A stretch of 64,000 nucleotides of DNA from Fluviibacter sp964498255 (GTDB lineage Bacteria; Pseudomonadota; Gammaproteobacteria; Burkholderiales; Rhodocyclaceae). Position 1 is the first letter of the stretch. Every line of letters starts with the position of its first letter. Below are positions 20,206 to 29,456 of this stretch, piece by piece. The notes under the pieces are model-generated. The model worked only from the letters and a program-made list of their open reading frames with translations. It was not told the DNA's origin and searched no databases. Where the stretch lies: the NCBI GenBank assembly GCA_964498255.1, contig CAZCGW010000001.1, forward strand, positions 111,723 to 175,722, written 5' to 3'. The translations under genes and the position numbers were made by a program.

Positions 20206-21017
20206 TGGCTCATCAAAATATCGATGCGCTGAAAGCGCTGTTTAAAGTCTCAGCCCTTAACTTGCAGGTCGGTGAGACTAATGTGTCTCGTGATCTGGGC
20301 TTCGAGATTTTTCCGGGAGAGATGACGGCCATTCTTGGTCGCAATGGCATAGGGAAGTCGACATTATTGTCTTGCTTGGCCGGATTGCCGCGCGGTGAGA
20401 TGACCGGTGATGTTTTGTTGGGCAATAAGACCTATGCGCAGTGGGGAGACCGTGCTGCCGCCTGTTGGCGAGGCTGGTTGGCCCAGAAGCAGCAGGATCA
20501 ATTTAGTGCGACGGTGCTGGAAACGGTTATTTCTGGTCGGCACCCGCACCTAAATCGTTGGGCCTGGGAGTCTTCGGATGATCAGGCAATAGCCTTGGCA
20601 TCGTTGAACGCAGTTGGGATGGATAGTTTTGCCGAGCGAGATGTGCTGACACTGTCGGGTGGCGAGCGGCAGCGTGTTGCCGTGGCAACAATCCTTACGC
20701 AAAATCCATCGCTGTATTTTATGGATGAGCCACTTGCGCACCTGGATCTGAATCATCAGATCGAAGTGCTAGAGCTCATGCGAAACAAAGCACGTAAAGA
20801 GCGCGTGAGCTGCATTATGGTTATGCACGAGCCAGGGTTGGCGCATCGCTACTGTGATTCTGCGCTGCTCTTATTCGGTGAGGGTGAGTGGCAGTATGGT
20901 TCGGCATCTACCGTGCTAACTGCTGAGAACTTGTCGCGGCTATATGGCTATCCGCTGTTGCAGATTGAGCGAGTTGATGCTGCTGGTGTGATGCAGCGCT
21001 GGTTTGTGCCAGCGTAA
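20202..21017 (+). CDS. btuD: vitamin B12 ABC transporter ATP-binding protein
   Basis: ATPase of the B12 importer, 271 aa. Walker A GRNGIGKST is at 46-54, the ABC signature LSGGERQ at 151-157, Walker B LYFMDEP at 171-177 and the switch His at the VMHEPG segment. Start codons ATGATG overlap the btuC stop (four bases). Next gene cobS is convergent after 18 bases with no hairpin between them. Confidence 0.9.
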   Translation: MMAHQNIDALKALFKVSALNLQVGETNVSRDLGFEIFPGEMTAILGRNGIGKSTLLSCLAGLPRGEMTGDVLLGNKTYAQWGDRAAACWRGWLAQKQQDQFSATVLETVISGRHPHLNRWAWESSDDQAIALASLNAVGMDSFAERDVLTLSGGERQRVAVATILTQNPSLYFMDEPLAHLDLNHQIEVLELMRNKARKERVSCIMVMHEPGLAHRYCDSALLLFGEGEWQYGSASTVLTAENLSRLYGYPLLQIERVDAAGVMQRWFVPA

Positions 21018-21035
21018 TCTGACGCTAATCTCGAA

Positions 21036-21806
21036 TTAAGACAAGACGGCGAGTGCACCCAGGTAGAACGCCAGTTCACTGATCTGTTGCGTTGCCCCCA
21101 GGCAATCTCCCGTGTAACCGCCGAGCCATTTTTGCAGTTTGCGACCTAGCCAGATGGTGGCTAATAAACCTGCCGCAACGCCCATCAATGCCGCCGTGGC
21201 CGGAATTAGCAGTAAAGGCAGAAGGCCGAAAGCCGAGGCGACCCATAAGGCGTTTTTAGTGAGTTTGGTAGCGAGGGGTTTGGATTTGCTTAGTGCATCA
21301 TCACGCACGTAAGACAATCCAGCCATGATGAGCACTGCGCAGTATCGGGAAAATGCGTGAGCGGTAATGAGCAGGAAGGGTACCCAGAGCGGGTCGGAAT
21401 TATCCAGAAGCACAAACTTGCTAAGCAACGCCATGGTGATGGCAATGACACCGTAGCTACCGACTCGCGAGTCTTTCATGATCTCGAGGATCCGCATTTT
21501 TTCCCAGCCACCCCCCATGCCATCGGCCATGTCTGATAGGCCATCTTCATGAAAGGCACCACTTAGATAGATGCTGCTAGCCATGGCAATTAAAACTGCA
21601 ACCGATGTTGGCAACGCCAGCGCAGCGAAAAAAAACGCCATTGCGCTTATGGTGCCGACCAAAAGACCTACAGCCGGAAAGTATCTGGCAGCGTGGTTTA
21701 GGCTTTCCGTAGAATGAGGAACTCGATCCGGAATCGGGATGCGCGTAAAGAAACGAACCGCCGCCAGAAAGGCAATGGTTTCACGCTGGACCATATTGTG
21801 ACTCAA
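21036..21806 (-). CDS. cobS: adenosylcobinamide-GDP ribazoletransferase (cobalamin synthase)
   Basis: Joins adenosylcobinamide-GDP and alpha-ribazole to give adenosylcobalamin, the last assembly step. It is a polytopic inner-membrane protein of 256 aa with the acidic signature GAFHEDGLSDMADGMGGG near residue 90, followed by several hydrophobic segments. A TTG start overlapping the btuF stop by four bases is preferred (GAGG lies upstream); ATG at 21794 is the alternative. It is the last gene of the minus-strand cob operon. Confidence 0.93.
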   Translation of the reverse strand: MSHNMVQRETIAFLAAVRFFTRIPIPDRVPHSTESLNHAARYFPAVGLLVGTISAMAFFFAALALPTSVAVLIAMASSIYLSGAFHEDGLSDMADGMGGGWEKMRILEIMKDSRVGSYGVIAITMALLSKFVLLDNSDPLWVPFLLITAHAFSRYCAVLIMAGLSYVRDDALSKSKPLATKLTKNALWVASAFGLLPLLLIPATAALMGVAAGLLATIWLGRKLQKWLGGYTGDCLGATQQISELAFYLGALAVLS

Positions 21807-22729
21807 GGCTTAGCCTCGCGCTTTGGGCGATGATCGCGCGCTGTTTGCAGGGCTTCGCAAAGGATTTTCGTACCATCCAGAATTCTTGGGCCGCTACGGT
21901 TCATGAGATCCGATTGAACGAAAAAGAAATTGTTGCGTTGGGTCGCGGTTAGGTTTGGCCACTTCTTCCAGGCATCTAGCATTTCCGGGTTCTGGTCTGC
22001 CATGCCGGATGTGACGATGGCCTCGGGATTTGCTGCAATTACCGCTTCAAAACTGACACGTGGTGCAAGTGGTTTGAGGGAACCAAATATGTTGTCGCCA
22101 CGACAAAGCGTAATGGCATCAGACATAATCTGTTGGCCGCCGATAGTGATCAAGGGGTTTTGCCAGACTTGATAGAAAACCGTCACAGGTGACCGATCCC
22201 GATATTTACTGGCGAGTACCTGATAGCGTTTCCGGAAATCATCAGCGGCTTTTTTGGCGATAGGCAATGTGCCTGCCAGTACGCCAATGCGTTCGATTTC
22301 ACCGGGGATGTCAGTCATCTTGTGCGGCTGAGACATGAAAACGGGGATGCCCAGCTGGCGCAATTTCTCGATGGCCGTTGGCGAGTTGCCGGACTCCCAG
22401 GCGATGATCAGATCGGGTTTGGCCGCAACGACCGCTTCAAGATTGATTTTGGAGTGGCCGCCAACGCGTGGGATTTTCAAAGCCGATGCGGGGTAATCGC
22501 TGTATTCGACAGTGGCAACAATCTTGTCGCCAGCACCGGCGGCATAGGTGACTTCAACCACAGAAGGCGCCAGCGTCACGATTCGACTAGCAGGGGCGGG
22601 CAGGTTTACCGTATTGCCAAGGTCATCTTTAACGCTGACAGGGGCAGACATTGCAACGCCTGCGAACAGTGCGCAGAAAATGGCAACAAAAGAGTGGGCA
22701 GAAAATAAACGGTTATTCATGCGAAGCAT
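21803..22729 (-). CDS. btuF: periplasmic cobalamin-binding protein
   Basis: Substrate-binding protein of the BtuCD importer, 308 aa. An N-terminal signal peptide ends near GVAMSAPV. The mature protein is a two-lobed class III binding fold: VTLAPSVVEVTYAAGAGDKIV, then KPDLIIAWESGNSP at the lobe edge, and EAVIAANPEAIVTSG in the second lobe. It lies in the biosynthetic operon, away from btuCD, an unusual but functionally sensible split. Cobinamide could also be a ligand. Confidence 0.87.
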   Translation of the reverse strand: MLRMNNRLFSAHSFVAIFCALFAGVAMSAPVSVKDDLGNTVNLPAPASRIVTLAPSVVEVTYAAGAGDKIVATVEYSDYPASALKIPRVGGHSKINLEAVVAAKPDLIIAWESGNSPTAIEKLRQLGIPVFMSQPHKMTDIPGEIERIGVLAGTLPIAKKAADDFRKRYQVLASKYRDRSPVTVFYQVWQNPLITIGGQQIMSDAITLCRGDNIFGSLKPLAPRVSFEAVIAANPEAIVTSGMADQNPEMLDAWKKWPNLTATQRNNFFFVQSDLMNRSGPRILDGTKILCEALQTARDHRPKREAKP

Positions 22730-22730
22730 T

Positions 22731-23678
22731 CTAGAAGATCAGCGAAAGAATTGCAGCCAAAGAAATGGTGGCTAGCCAGAGCCACAAGGCGTGCCGCTGA
22801 AGTTGTTGTGCGTTAGCAATATCAGATGCTTTCGGCAAATAGCCACAGCCTAGTTGCGGCCGATGTTCGGTGGCGCCATGATAGTCCGCAGCACCACCGA
22901 GTTTGACATTGAGCGCCCCGGCACCAGCAGCCATCACTGGGCCGGCATTTGGGCTGTCCCATTGTGGCGCTTGCGTTTGCCAGCAGACCAAGGCTTGGCG
23001 GGTGTTGCCAACCAGTGCGTAGGAAAGTGCTGTCAGGCGAGCCGGTACATAGTTGAGTACATCATCCAGTTTTGCTGCAGCACGCCCGAAGTTCAGATAA
23101 CGGGTTGTTCGGTAGCCCCACATGGCATCTAGTGTATTGGCCAAGCGATACAGAATGGCGCCCGCTGGTCCCAAAATGCAGAACCAGAAAATTGGTGCGA
23201 ACAATGCATCGTTGCCGTTTTCCAATACAGACTCGATGCAGGCCTTGCTCACACCCCGAGCATCCAGTTCAGTCGTGTCACGGGAGACCAACCAGCTAAC
23301 ATGGGTGCGTGCAGCATCCAGATCGTTCGTTTCCAGATCAGTTCGCACCCGCTCGGCATGCTCCTGTAATGAGCGACCGCCAATAGCGATGTAGAGCACG
23401 ATGCTTGCAGCAACAAATTGAAGCGATGCGCTGAGCCATGTGATGAGGAGACCGGCAAGAAACGTGGGCGTTACCACGAGCAAACACCAGCAGAGCAGGC
23501 CACGCAGCTGGCTGTGTGCTCCAGCTGCTGGGCAACGATTAAATCGTTGTTCGCAAAGCTTTGCGAGATTGCCAAAGCCGACGAGCGGGTGAAAATATTT
23601 AGTCTCCCCCAGCAAGCGATCCAATAGACAGGCTGCGAGCACCATTAATGCTGTAATGGTAAAACTAAAGTCGGGCAT
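22731..23678 (-). CDS. cbiB: adenosylcobinamide-phosphate synthase
   Basis: Attaches (R)-1-amino-2-propanol phosphate to adenosylcobyric acid at the inner membrane (CbiB, called CobD in Pseudomonas). The 315-residue protein has the family N-terminus ACLLDRLLGETKYFHPLVGFG and several hydrophobic segments. Other family marks are VSRDTTELD, SVLENGNDALFAP and YRLANTLDAMWGYRT. Its start overlaps the cobB stop by one base. It uses the product of the threonine-phosphate decarboxylase encoded three genes upstream. Confidence 0.93.
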   Translation of the reverse strand: MPDFSFTITALMVLAACLLDRLLGETKYFHPLVGFGNLAKLCEQRFNRCPAAGAHSQLRGLLCWCLLVVTPTFLAGLLITWLSASLQFVAASIVLYIAIGGRSLQEHAERVRTDLETNDLDAARTHVSWLVSRDTTELDARGVSKACIESVLENGNDALFAPIFWFCILGPAGAILYRLANTLDAMWGYRTTRYLNFGRAAAKLDDVLNYVPARLTALSYALVGNTRQALVCWQTQAPQWDSPNAGPVMAAGAGALNVKLGGAADYHGATEHRPQLGCGYLPKASDIANAQQLQRHALWLWLATISLAAILSLIF

Positions 23679-24967
23679 CAGGACAAGAGCGTAGCCACCG
23701 TGTTGGGTGCGCTGGGGAAGTAAGCGTGAAAATAAGTGGCTGTCAGACGCTGCGTGCGATAGACGGCTTCACTCTGGCGTTGATGTGCATCAATCGTGTG
23801 TGCGATCGGCGTGAGCGGGCAATCAAAGGTGGAGTAGTGGAAAGTATGGCCACCCAGGTTGCCGGTGTCTGCCGCCAGGGATTGCATGCCTAGTGCAGCA
23901 AGTTTCTTATGCATACGGACAGTGCCCGGCAGAATGCCGATGAGCGGCTGGGATTGCTCTTCGGTATCTATCAGAGACTCGGCAAGCGCGATCATGCCTC
24001 CGCATTCGGCGAATACCGGTTTGTCGGCGTCGATGTGTAGGCGTAATGCCTGGATCATTGCCTTATTACTAGCGAGTGCTTCTGCGTGCAACTCCGGATA
24101 GCCCCCGGGCAGCCAGATCGCGTCACAGGGTGGCAACACCGCATCATGTAGTGGCGAAAAAAAGCTTAACTGAGCGCCCATATCCTGCAGGCATTCTATG
24201 TTTGCGGGATAAGCAAAGCAGAATGCGGCATCGCGTGCGATGGCAATTGTTTTTCCAGCCAGGGATTGCTGTAGGTGAGGCTTGGGCGCATCAGGAAACT
24301 CTGCGGCTGGCGGCAAAGCTGCTGCTGCCGTTTCAGCGATACGATCTGCCAATTGGTCAATGCGATGTGCCAGGTCTGCAATTTCAGCCGCAGGGAGTAG
24401 GCCAAGGTGACGTTCAGGCAATGCGGATTCTGCGTTACGCGGAATGGCGCCAAACCAGGCAATGCCTTCGGGTAGGCTTTGCTCAAGCAATTGAGCGTGA
24501 TAGGCAGAACCCACACAATTGGCGAGTGCGCCAACAACGCGCGTATCGGGGCGATAGGTTTTCATGCCCAATGCGATCGCGCCGAATGATGTGGCCATGG
24601 CGCTGCCATCGATTACCACCAGAATGGGCAGGTTGTAGCGCTTTGCCAGGTCGGCGGCGGAGGGGTCTCCATCAAACAGACCCATGACGCCTTCAATCAG
24701 AATGACATCATTGTCGCGGGCAGCTCGTGCTAGTCGCCAGGCGACATCAGCTTCGCCACCCATACGGAAATCCAGGTTTTCACAGGGTGCTTCGCTGGCG
24801 ATAGCGTGGATCTGCGGATCCAGAAAATCAGGGCCGCATTTGAACACTTTGACGCGCCGCCCTTGCCGCCGGTGAAGGCGAGCCAGTGCTGCGGTGATCA
24901 TGGTTTTACCCTGCCCCGAAGCCGGGGCAGCAATCATCAGCGCTGGACATTCAATACGCTGAGTCAT
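23678..24967 (-). CDS. cobB: cobyrinate a,c-diamide synthase
   Basis: ATP- and glutamine-dependent amidation of cobyrinate (hydrogenobyrinate in the aerobic route) at side chains a and c; called CbiA or CobB. About 429 aa: an N-terminal dethiobiotin-synthase-like P-loop (ASGQGKTMIT) and a C-terminal class I glutamine amidotransferase with the nucleophile in FAECGGMIA. The ATG at 24967, right after the cobO stop, is preferred over an upstream in-frame start at 24985. Its presence implies that the cell makes or receives early corrin intermediates. Confidence 0.92.
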   Translation of the reverse strand: MTQRIECPALMIAAPASGQGKTMITAALARLHRRQGRRVKVFKCGPDFLDPQIHAIASEAPCENLDFRMGGEADVAWRLARAARDNDVILIEGVMGLFDGDPSAADLAKRYNLPILVVIDGSAMATSFGAIALGMKTYRPDTRVVGALANCVGSAYHAQLLEQSLPEGIAWFGAIPRNAESALPERHLGLLPAAEIADLAHRIDQLADRIAETAAAALPPAAEFPDAPKPHLQQSLAGKTIAIARDAAFCFAYPANIECLQDMGAQLSFFSPLHDAVLPPCDAIWLPGGYPELHAEALASNKAMIQALRLHIDADKPVFAECGGMIALAESLIDTEEQSQPLIGILPGTVRMHKKLAALGMQSLAADTGNLGGHTFHYSTFDCPLTPIAHTIDAHQRQSEAVYRTQRLTATYFHAYFPSAPNTVATLLS

Positions 24968-24968
24968 G

Positions 24969-25586
24969 TTAGTGCTCAATACCATTCATGGCCTTGATGC
25001 CTTGCTGGAATGCATGCTTGACCATGCCCATTTCCGTCACTGTGTCGGCGACTTCGATCAGCTCAGGGGGAGCGGCTCGCCCGGTAATGATGACATGCTG
25101 CATGGGCGGACGTTGCTGTAGCGAGGCAATGACGGGCGCCAGTTCCAGCCAACCGAATTTAAAAGCGTAGGTGAATTCGTCAAGAATGACCAAATCAATG
25201 GAAGGGTCTGCCAGCTTTTTGCAGACCTCTTCCCACGCGACGAGTGCTGCACGCTTATCGCGTTCGCGATCCTGTGTTTCCCAGGTAAATCCTTCGCCCA
25301 TAACTTGCCATGAAACCTGTACCGGGAATTTGCGGAAAAAAGCTTCTTCACCGGAGTCTGATCGACTTTTTACAAACTGGATCACGGCGCACTTCATGTC
25401 GTGCCCGATGGCGCGTGCTAACACGCCAAAAGCAGAAGATGATTTCCCTTTGCCGTTGCCGGTATGAATCAGCAGCAAGCCCTTTTCTGTTTGAGCAGCG
25501 GCAATTTTCTCATCCACCACATCTTTTTTACGCACCATGCGTTGTTGGTGGCGTTCGTTGCGCCCGCTGTCGTTTTCTTGTGTCAT
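24969..25586 (-). CDS. cobO: cob(I)yrinic acid a,c-diamide adenosyltransferase
   Basis: Transfers the 5'-deoxyadenosyl group of ATP to the cobalt of corrinoids (CobO/BtuR/CobA type). About 205 aa with P-loop TGNGKGKS at 42-49 and the family segment DLVILDEFTYAFKFG. The ATG at 25586 overlaps the upstream gene's stop by four bases (ATGA) and gives the common N-terminus; the frame remains open to 25646 inside the previous gene. Confidence 0.93.
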   Translation of the reverse strand: MTQENDSGRNERHQQRMVRKKDVVDEKIAAAQTEKGLLLIHTGNGKGKSSSAFGVLARAIGHDMKCAVIQFVKSRSDSGEEAFFRKFPVQVSWQVMGEGFTWETQDRERDKRAALVAWEEVCKKLADPSIDLVILDEFTYAFKFGWLELAPVIASLQQRPPMQHVIITGRAAPPELIEVADTVTEMGMVKHAFQQGIKAMNGIEH

Positions 25587-26593
25587 GGGTTTCTCTGAGG
25601 GTTGGTGTTGCACCAGTCTTTTAATGCCAGCTCTAGGCGTTTCCATTCATGATCGGCAGCAATGCCAATCCGTATCAAGGATTCTTCACCGAAGAGTCGC
25701 ACCAGAATGCCGCGCCGGGCAAGGTGCTCAAACAAATCGTGTGCTTCGGATAGCCGGAACGTGCTGAATAGCCCCGTAGACTGCACAGGCGCTTGAGGTG
25801 CGATGATTTGTGTAATGAGCAGTTTCAGTCGAATGCCTGCATCTTTGATGTGTGTGATCTGATTCGATTGCCAGACGGTATTCGCCAATGCGTCTTGAGC
25901 GACCCAGCGGCTCGGGCCACTGATCGTCCAGGGGCCGAGTGTATCCGAGAGACGAACCAGAAGCGCGGTATCTGCAAAGACAAAGCCCACTCGCGCGCCA
26001 GCTAGCCCGAAAAATTTACCCAGCGAACGCAGGGTAATCAGACGAGGCGCCTGCGAAGAACCTGCAAAAGCGGTAACGCTATGTTCCGGATAGGCATCAC
26101 TATAAGCTTCGTCTACCAGCAGCCAGCCATCACGTGCTTGCAACTGTGCTGCGGCTTCCAGAAGCTCTGCGCGCTTGTAGTGCATTGCCGTCGGATTGTT
26201 AGGATTGCAGAGGAGAACAATGCTGTCGTCGGTAGCGAGTGCACTGGAAAGATCACCGACGATTTTTACGTCATGAGTAGTGTGCCAGGCGGCAATGTGT
26301 TCGTTATAGGTCGGGCCGACGATGGCAACCTTGGATCGTGGAAAAAGTGATGGCAGTGCTTGAATAGCCGGTTGGCTGCCTGCGGTTGCGAGCAAGCGTG
26401 GGCTGCCGTAATACTTGGCAGCTATTGTATTGAGAGCATCGTCAGGTTCGGGCAAGCGATGCCAGGCGGAATCCGGGATAGCTGTTACGGGATATAGCCA
26501 GGGGCTAATCCCAGTGGATAAGTCGATCCACTGCTCGAGAGGCACGCCGAACTTCTCGGCGGCTACGCGTAAACGCCCACCATGTTCAAGCAT
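25583..26593 (-). CDS. cobD: L-threonine-O-3-phosphate decarboxylase
   Basis: PLP enzyme (CobD in Salmonella, CobC in Pseudomonas) that makes (R)-1-amino-2-propanol phosphate, the linker of the nucleotide loop. The 336-residue protein has the aminotransferase class I/II fold, with NPNNPT for substrate binding, DEAYSD for the PLP ring contact, and the Schiff-base lysine in SLGKFFGLAG. It overlaps bluB by eight bases and cobO by four. A histidinol-phosphate aminotransferase would look similar; the operon settles the call. Confidence 0.9.
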   Translation of the reverse strand: MLEHGGRLRVAAEKFGVPLEQWIDLSTGISPWLYPVTAIPDSAWHRLPEPDDALNTIAAKYYGSPRLLATAGSQPAIQALPSLFPRSKVAIVGPTYNEHIAAWHTTHDVKIVGDLSSALATDDSIVLLCNPNNPTAMHYKRAELLEAAAQLQARDGWLLVDEAYSDAYPEHSVTAFAGSSQAPRLITLRSLGKFFGLAGARVGFVFADTALLVRLSDTLGPWTISGPSRWVAQDALANTVWQSNQITHIKDAGIRLKLLITQIIAPQAPVQSTGLFSTFRLSEAHDLFEHLARRGILVRLFGEESLIRIGIAADHEWKRLELALKDWCNTNPQRNP

Positions 26594-27323
26594 AGCCGTA
26601 CTGCTGTCTTAATGCTTGATAGGTTTTTGCCAGGGGATCGTCTGCGTCACCGGTTTCTCCCCAGGTATCGTGAAATACAAGATCTTCAAGAGGGAGGCGC
26701 GACAACCAGCCGGATTTTTCCAGTTCTGGACGATCCAGAAACTCGCTGACATAACCCAGGCAGAGATAAGCGATCGGGACAATTTTTTTCGGGATGCCTA
26801 ATGCATCCTTGAGTTCGTGCTGATGAAAAATGCTGACCCAGCCCACGCCGATGCCCTCCGCGCGCGCTGCTAACCAGAGGTTCTGCACAGCGCAGACGGT
26901 GCTGTATAGATCCATTTCTTTCATATGTGTACGACCCAGAACCGTTTGCCCGGTTCGTTCACGGTCGCAGGTAATGCACAGATTTATGGGGGCGTCGGTA
27001 ATACCTTCTAGTTTCAGACGGCTGTATAGATCCTTCCGTCCTTCGGAAAACTGATCCCGTGCTTCGTCGTTGGCCTTACGAAATAACGTTTGAACTCGGG
27101 CTTTCGTCTCGGCGGAACGGACTAGCAAAAAGTTCCACGGCTGCATGAATCCTACGGAAGGCGCATGGTGTGCGGCCATTAGTAAACGACCGAGTACCTC
27201 ATCAGGGATGGCTTTAGGCAGAAACTGGCTACGGACATCTCGCCGAGAAAAGATAGCCTGATAGACCGCATCGCGGGCGGCCTCTGAAAATGGGTGGCTG
27301 GCGGGTGTGTCAGAAGTGGTCAT
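26586..27323 (-). CDS. bluB: 5,6-dimethylbenzimidazole synthase
   Basis: Oxygen-dependent nitroreductase-like enzyme that breaks down FMNH2 to 5,6-dimethylbenzimidazole, the lower ligand of B12. The 245-residue protein has the BluB marks RRDVRSQF near 30, AHHAPSVGFMQPWNF near 70-85, and GIGVGWVSIF. Its presence shows an aerobic route to the lower base. It is the first gene of the minus-strand operon, divergent from cobQ. Confidence 0.93.
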   Translation of the reverse strand: MTTSDTPASHPFSEAARDAVYQAIFSRRDVRSQFLPKAIPDEVLGRLLMAAHHAPSVGFMQPWNFLLVRSAETKARVQTLFRKANDEARDQFSEGRKDLYSRLKLEGITDAPINLCITCDRERTGQTVLGRTHMKEMDLYSTVCAVQNLWLAARAEGIGVGWVSIFHQHELKDALGIPKKIVPIAYLCLGYVSEFLDRPELEKSGWLSRLPLEDLVFHDTWGETGDADDPLAKTYQALRQQYGYA

Positions 27324-27333
27324 GATGCCGTAA

Positions 27334-27348
27334 ATGCCTGTCAGGCAT
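27334..27348. promoter_or_regulatory. palindrome in the bluB-cobQ divergent promoter region
   Basis: ATGCCTG-T-CAGGCAT is a perfect 7+1+7 palindrome, 11 bases upstream of the bluB start. It is the only strong symmetric element in the 97 bases between the two divergent cob operons, and no riboswitch fits in that gap. It may be an operator or a leader hairpin. Confidence 0.35.
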
Positions 27349-27420
27349 GGGATAATAAACGATTAAGGCGGTGTAATTACGATTGCTGCCGCCTCTTTTT
27401 TATCGACAGGATTTCGTTTG

Positions 27421-28893
27421 ATGCCATGTGCTTCCCTGATGGTTCAGGGTACGACCTCTGATGCGGGAAAATCGACGCTGGTTGCCGCTATGTGCCGCAT
27501 TCTGCAACGCCGTGGCGTACGCGTGGCGCCATTTAAGCCACAGAATATGGCGCTGAACTCTGCGGTGACTGAGGATGGCGGAGAAATCGGTCGCGCTCAG
27601 GCGTTGCAAGCCTACGCCTGCGGCCTTGAACCGCACACAGACTTTAATCCGGTGTTACTCAAGCCAACGACTGATCGTCAGGCCCAGGTCATTATTCAGG
27701 GAAAAGTGGCCGCAGATCTCAATGCCAAGGATTATCACGCATATAAGCCACGGGCGATGGCTGCAGTGCTCGATTCCTGGCAACGCCTGACACAAGCTTA
27801 CGAAGCCGTGCTGGTTGAAGGGGCTGGTTCACCAGCTGAAATCAACCTTCGGGATCGCGATATTGCCAACATGGGTTTCGCCGAGGCAGTTGATTGCCCG
27901 GTGATCCTGGTAGCGGATATTGATCGTGGCGGCGTCTTTGCTCATCTGGTTGGCACACTTGATTTGCTATCACCCTCGGAACAGGCGCGAGTTAAGGGCT
28001 TTGTCATTAACCGGTTCCGTGGAGATATCAGTTTGCTGGAATCCGGTTTACGTTGGCTGGAAGAGCGAACGGGTAAACCCGTCCTCGGTGTATTGCCCTA
28101 TTTGCATGGGCTGTTCCTGGATGCAGAAGATGCGATCGCGGGCGGTCAGGAGCTGGACGAAAAACCAAAGCTTAAAGTCATTGCTCCGGCGTATCCCCGG
28201 GTGTCGAATCACAACGATCTCGATCCTTTGCGCCTACACCCAGAAGTGGACTTCCAATGGGTTGGCCCAAACCAGGAAATACCAGCGGCGGACTTGATTG
28301 TTTTGCCTGGTTCCAAAGCGGTTAGGGCAGATCTGGACTGGTTGCGCACGCAGGGATGGGATAAAGCCATTGAGCGACATCTACGTTACGGCGGCAAGGT
28401 CATGGGTATTTGTGGTGGCTTCCAGATGCTAGGTGGGCAATTGCACGATCCACAAGGGCTAGAAGGTGCGCCCGGAGCGTCTCCTGGATTAGGTTGGTTA
28501 GATATTGAAACCACGCTTGAATCGGAAAAGCAGCTAAAGAATGTGCGGGGCTACCTAGGGCTGCCGGGTGATGCTGCTATGAGTGGTTACGAAATCCATC
28601 TGGGCATCAGCAAGGGTAAAGATTTGAGCCGCCCCTTGGTCAGGCTGGATGATGGTAGATGCGATGGTGCGTGCTCGTTGGATGGCCAGGTGATCGGTAC
28701 CTATTGCCATGGTATCTTTGATCAACCAGCAGCCTTGTCGGCATTGCTTGGTTGGGCAGGCTTAGCTGATGCCGCCATCGTTGATTTTGTCGCCCGACGC
28801 GAGGCCGATCTAAACCGGTTGGCAGATGCTGTAGAGAATAGTCTTGATTGGCAGAAACTAGATCAAATTCTGCAGGAGAGTTGTCATGCGTGA
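27421..28893 (+). CDS. cobQ: adenosylcobyric acid synthase
   Basis: Glutamine- and ATP-dependent amidation of side chains b, d, e and g of adenosylcobyrinic acid a,c-diamide. About 490 aa: N-terminal P-loop GTTSDAGKS at 10-18, the KPQNMALNS family motif, and a C-terminal glutamine amidotransferase with MGICGGFQMLG (nucleophilic Cys) and GTYCHGIFD (catalytic His). ATG at 27421 preferred over TTG at 27418. It is the first gene of the plus-strand operon and overlaps cobU by eight bases. Confidence 0.95.
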   Translation: MPCASLMVQGTTSDAGKSTLVAAMCRILQRRGVRVAPFKPQNMALNSAVTEDGGEIGRAQALQAYACGLEPHTDFNPVLLKPTTDRQAQVIIQGKVAADLNAKDYHAYKPRAMAAVLDSWQRLTQAYEAVLVEGAGSPAEINLRDRDIANMGFAEAVDCPVILVADIDRGGVFAHLVGTLDLLSPSEQARVKGFVINRFRGDISLLESGLRWLEERTGKPVLGVLPYLHGLFLDAEDAIAGGQELDEKPKLKVIAPAYPRVSNHNDLDPLRLHPEVDFQWVGPNQEIPAADLIVLPGSKAVRADLDWLRTQGWDKAIERHLRYGGKVMGICGGFQMLGGQLHDPQGLEGAPGASPGLGWLDIETTLESEKQLKNVRGYLGLPGDAAMSGYEIHLGISKGKDLSRPLVRLDDGRCDGACSLDGQVIGTYCHGIFDQPAALSALLGWAGLADAAIVDFVARREADLNRLADAVENSLDWQKLDQILQESCHA

Positions 28894-29443
28894 ACTAATT
28901 CTTGGCGGTGCGCGTAGTGGCAAAAGTCGTCTGGCAGAAAATTATGCGAAAGCCTGTGAACAGGCTGGAATGCAGGTGATTTATATCGCAACAGCAGAAG
29001 CCTTGGATGATGAAATGGCCGCACGCCTGCAGCATCATCAAGCGAGTCGCCCAGCCCACTGGTTTACCGTAGAAGAACCGCTACAGCTGGCTCGGGTGCT
29101 TGTTGAAAATGCAGCGGCTGATCGTTGCCTGATTATCGATTGTCTGACGCTCTGGTTATCGGCATTGCTTTTTAAAGGCGAGGGTGGTGCGCAGCTTGAG
29201 GCGGGTTTGCCGCTCACGTGCGAGCGTTTCTGGACGGAGCGCCAAGCTTTGCTGGAGAAGCTACCAACATTACCCGGCGAGATTATTTTGGTCAGTAACG
29301 AAATCGGTTCCGGCGTTGTGCCGGAAAATCGTCTGGCACGACGTTTCGCTGATGAGCAGGGACGTTTGAATCAGGATGTCGCTGTACTGTGCGAGCGGGT
29401 CACGTTGTCTGTTGCCGGTTTGCCACTCCACCTGCGCGGTTAA
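28886..29443 (+). CDS. cobU: bifunctional adenosylcobinamide kinase / adenosylcobinamide-phosphate guanylyltransferase
   Basis: Phosphorylates adenosylcobinamide and then loads GMP to give adenosylcobinamide-GDP (CobU, or CobP). The 185-residue protein has P-loop GGARSGKS at 7-14, the FTVEEP segment, the DCLTLWLSALLF motif and VSNEIGSGVVPENRLAR. All are family signatures. It also salvages imported cobinamide. Confidence 0.95.
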   Translation: MRELILGGARSGKSRLAENYAKACEQAGMQVIYIATAEALDDEMAARLQHHQASRPAHWFTVEEPLQLARVLVENAAADRCLIIDCLTLWLSALLFKGEGGAQLEAGLPLTCERFWTERQALLEKLPTLPGEIILVSNEIGSGVVPENRLARRFADEQGRLNQDVAVLCERVTLSVAGLPLHLRG

Positions 29444-29456
29444 TTTAAGGAAGATT

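Noticed and set aside
27324..27420. Second cobalamin riboswitch between bluB and cobQ
   Set aside because: The gap is only 97 bases and none of the core motifs, including the B12 box, is present.
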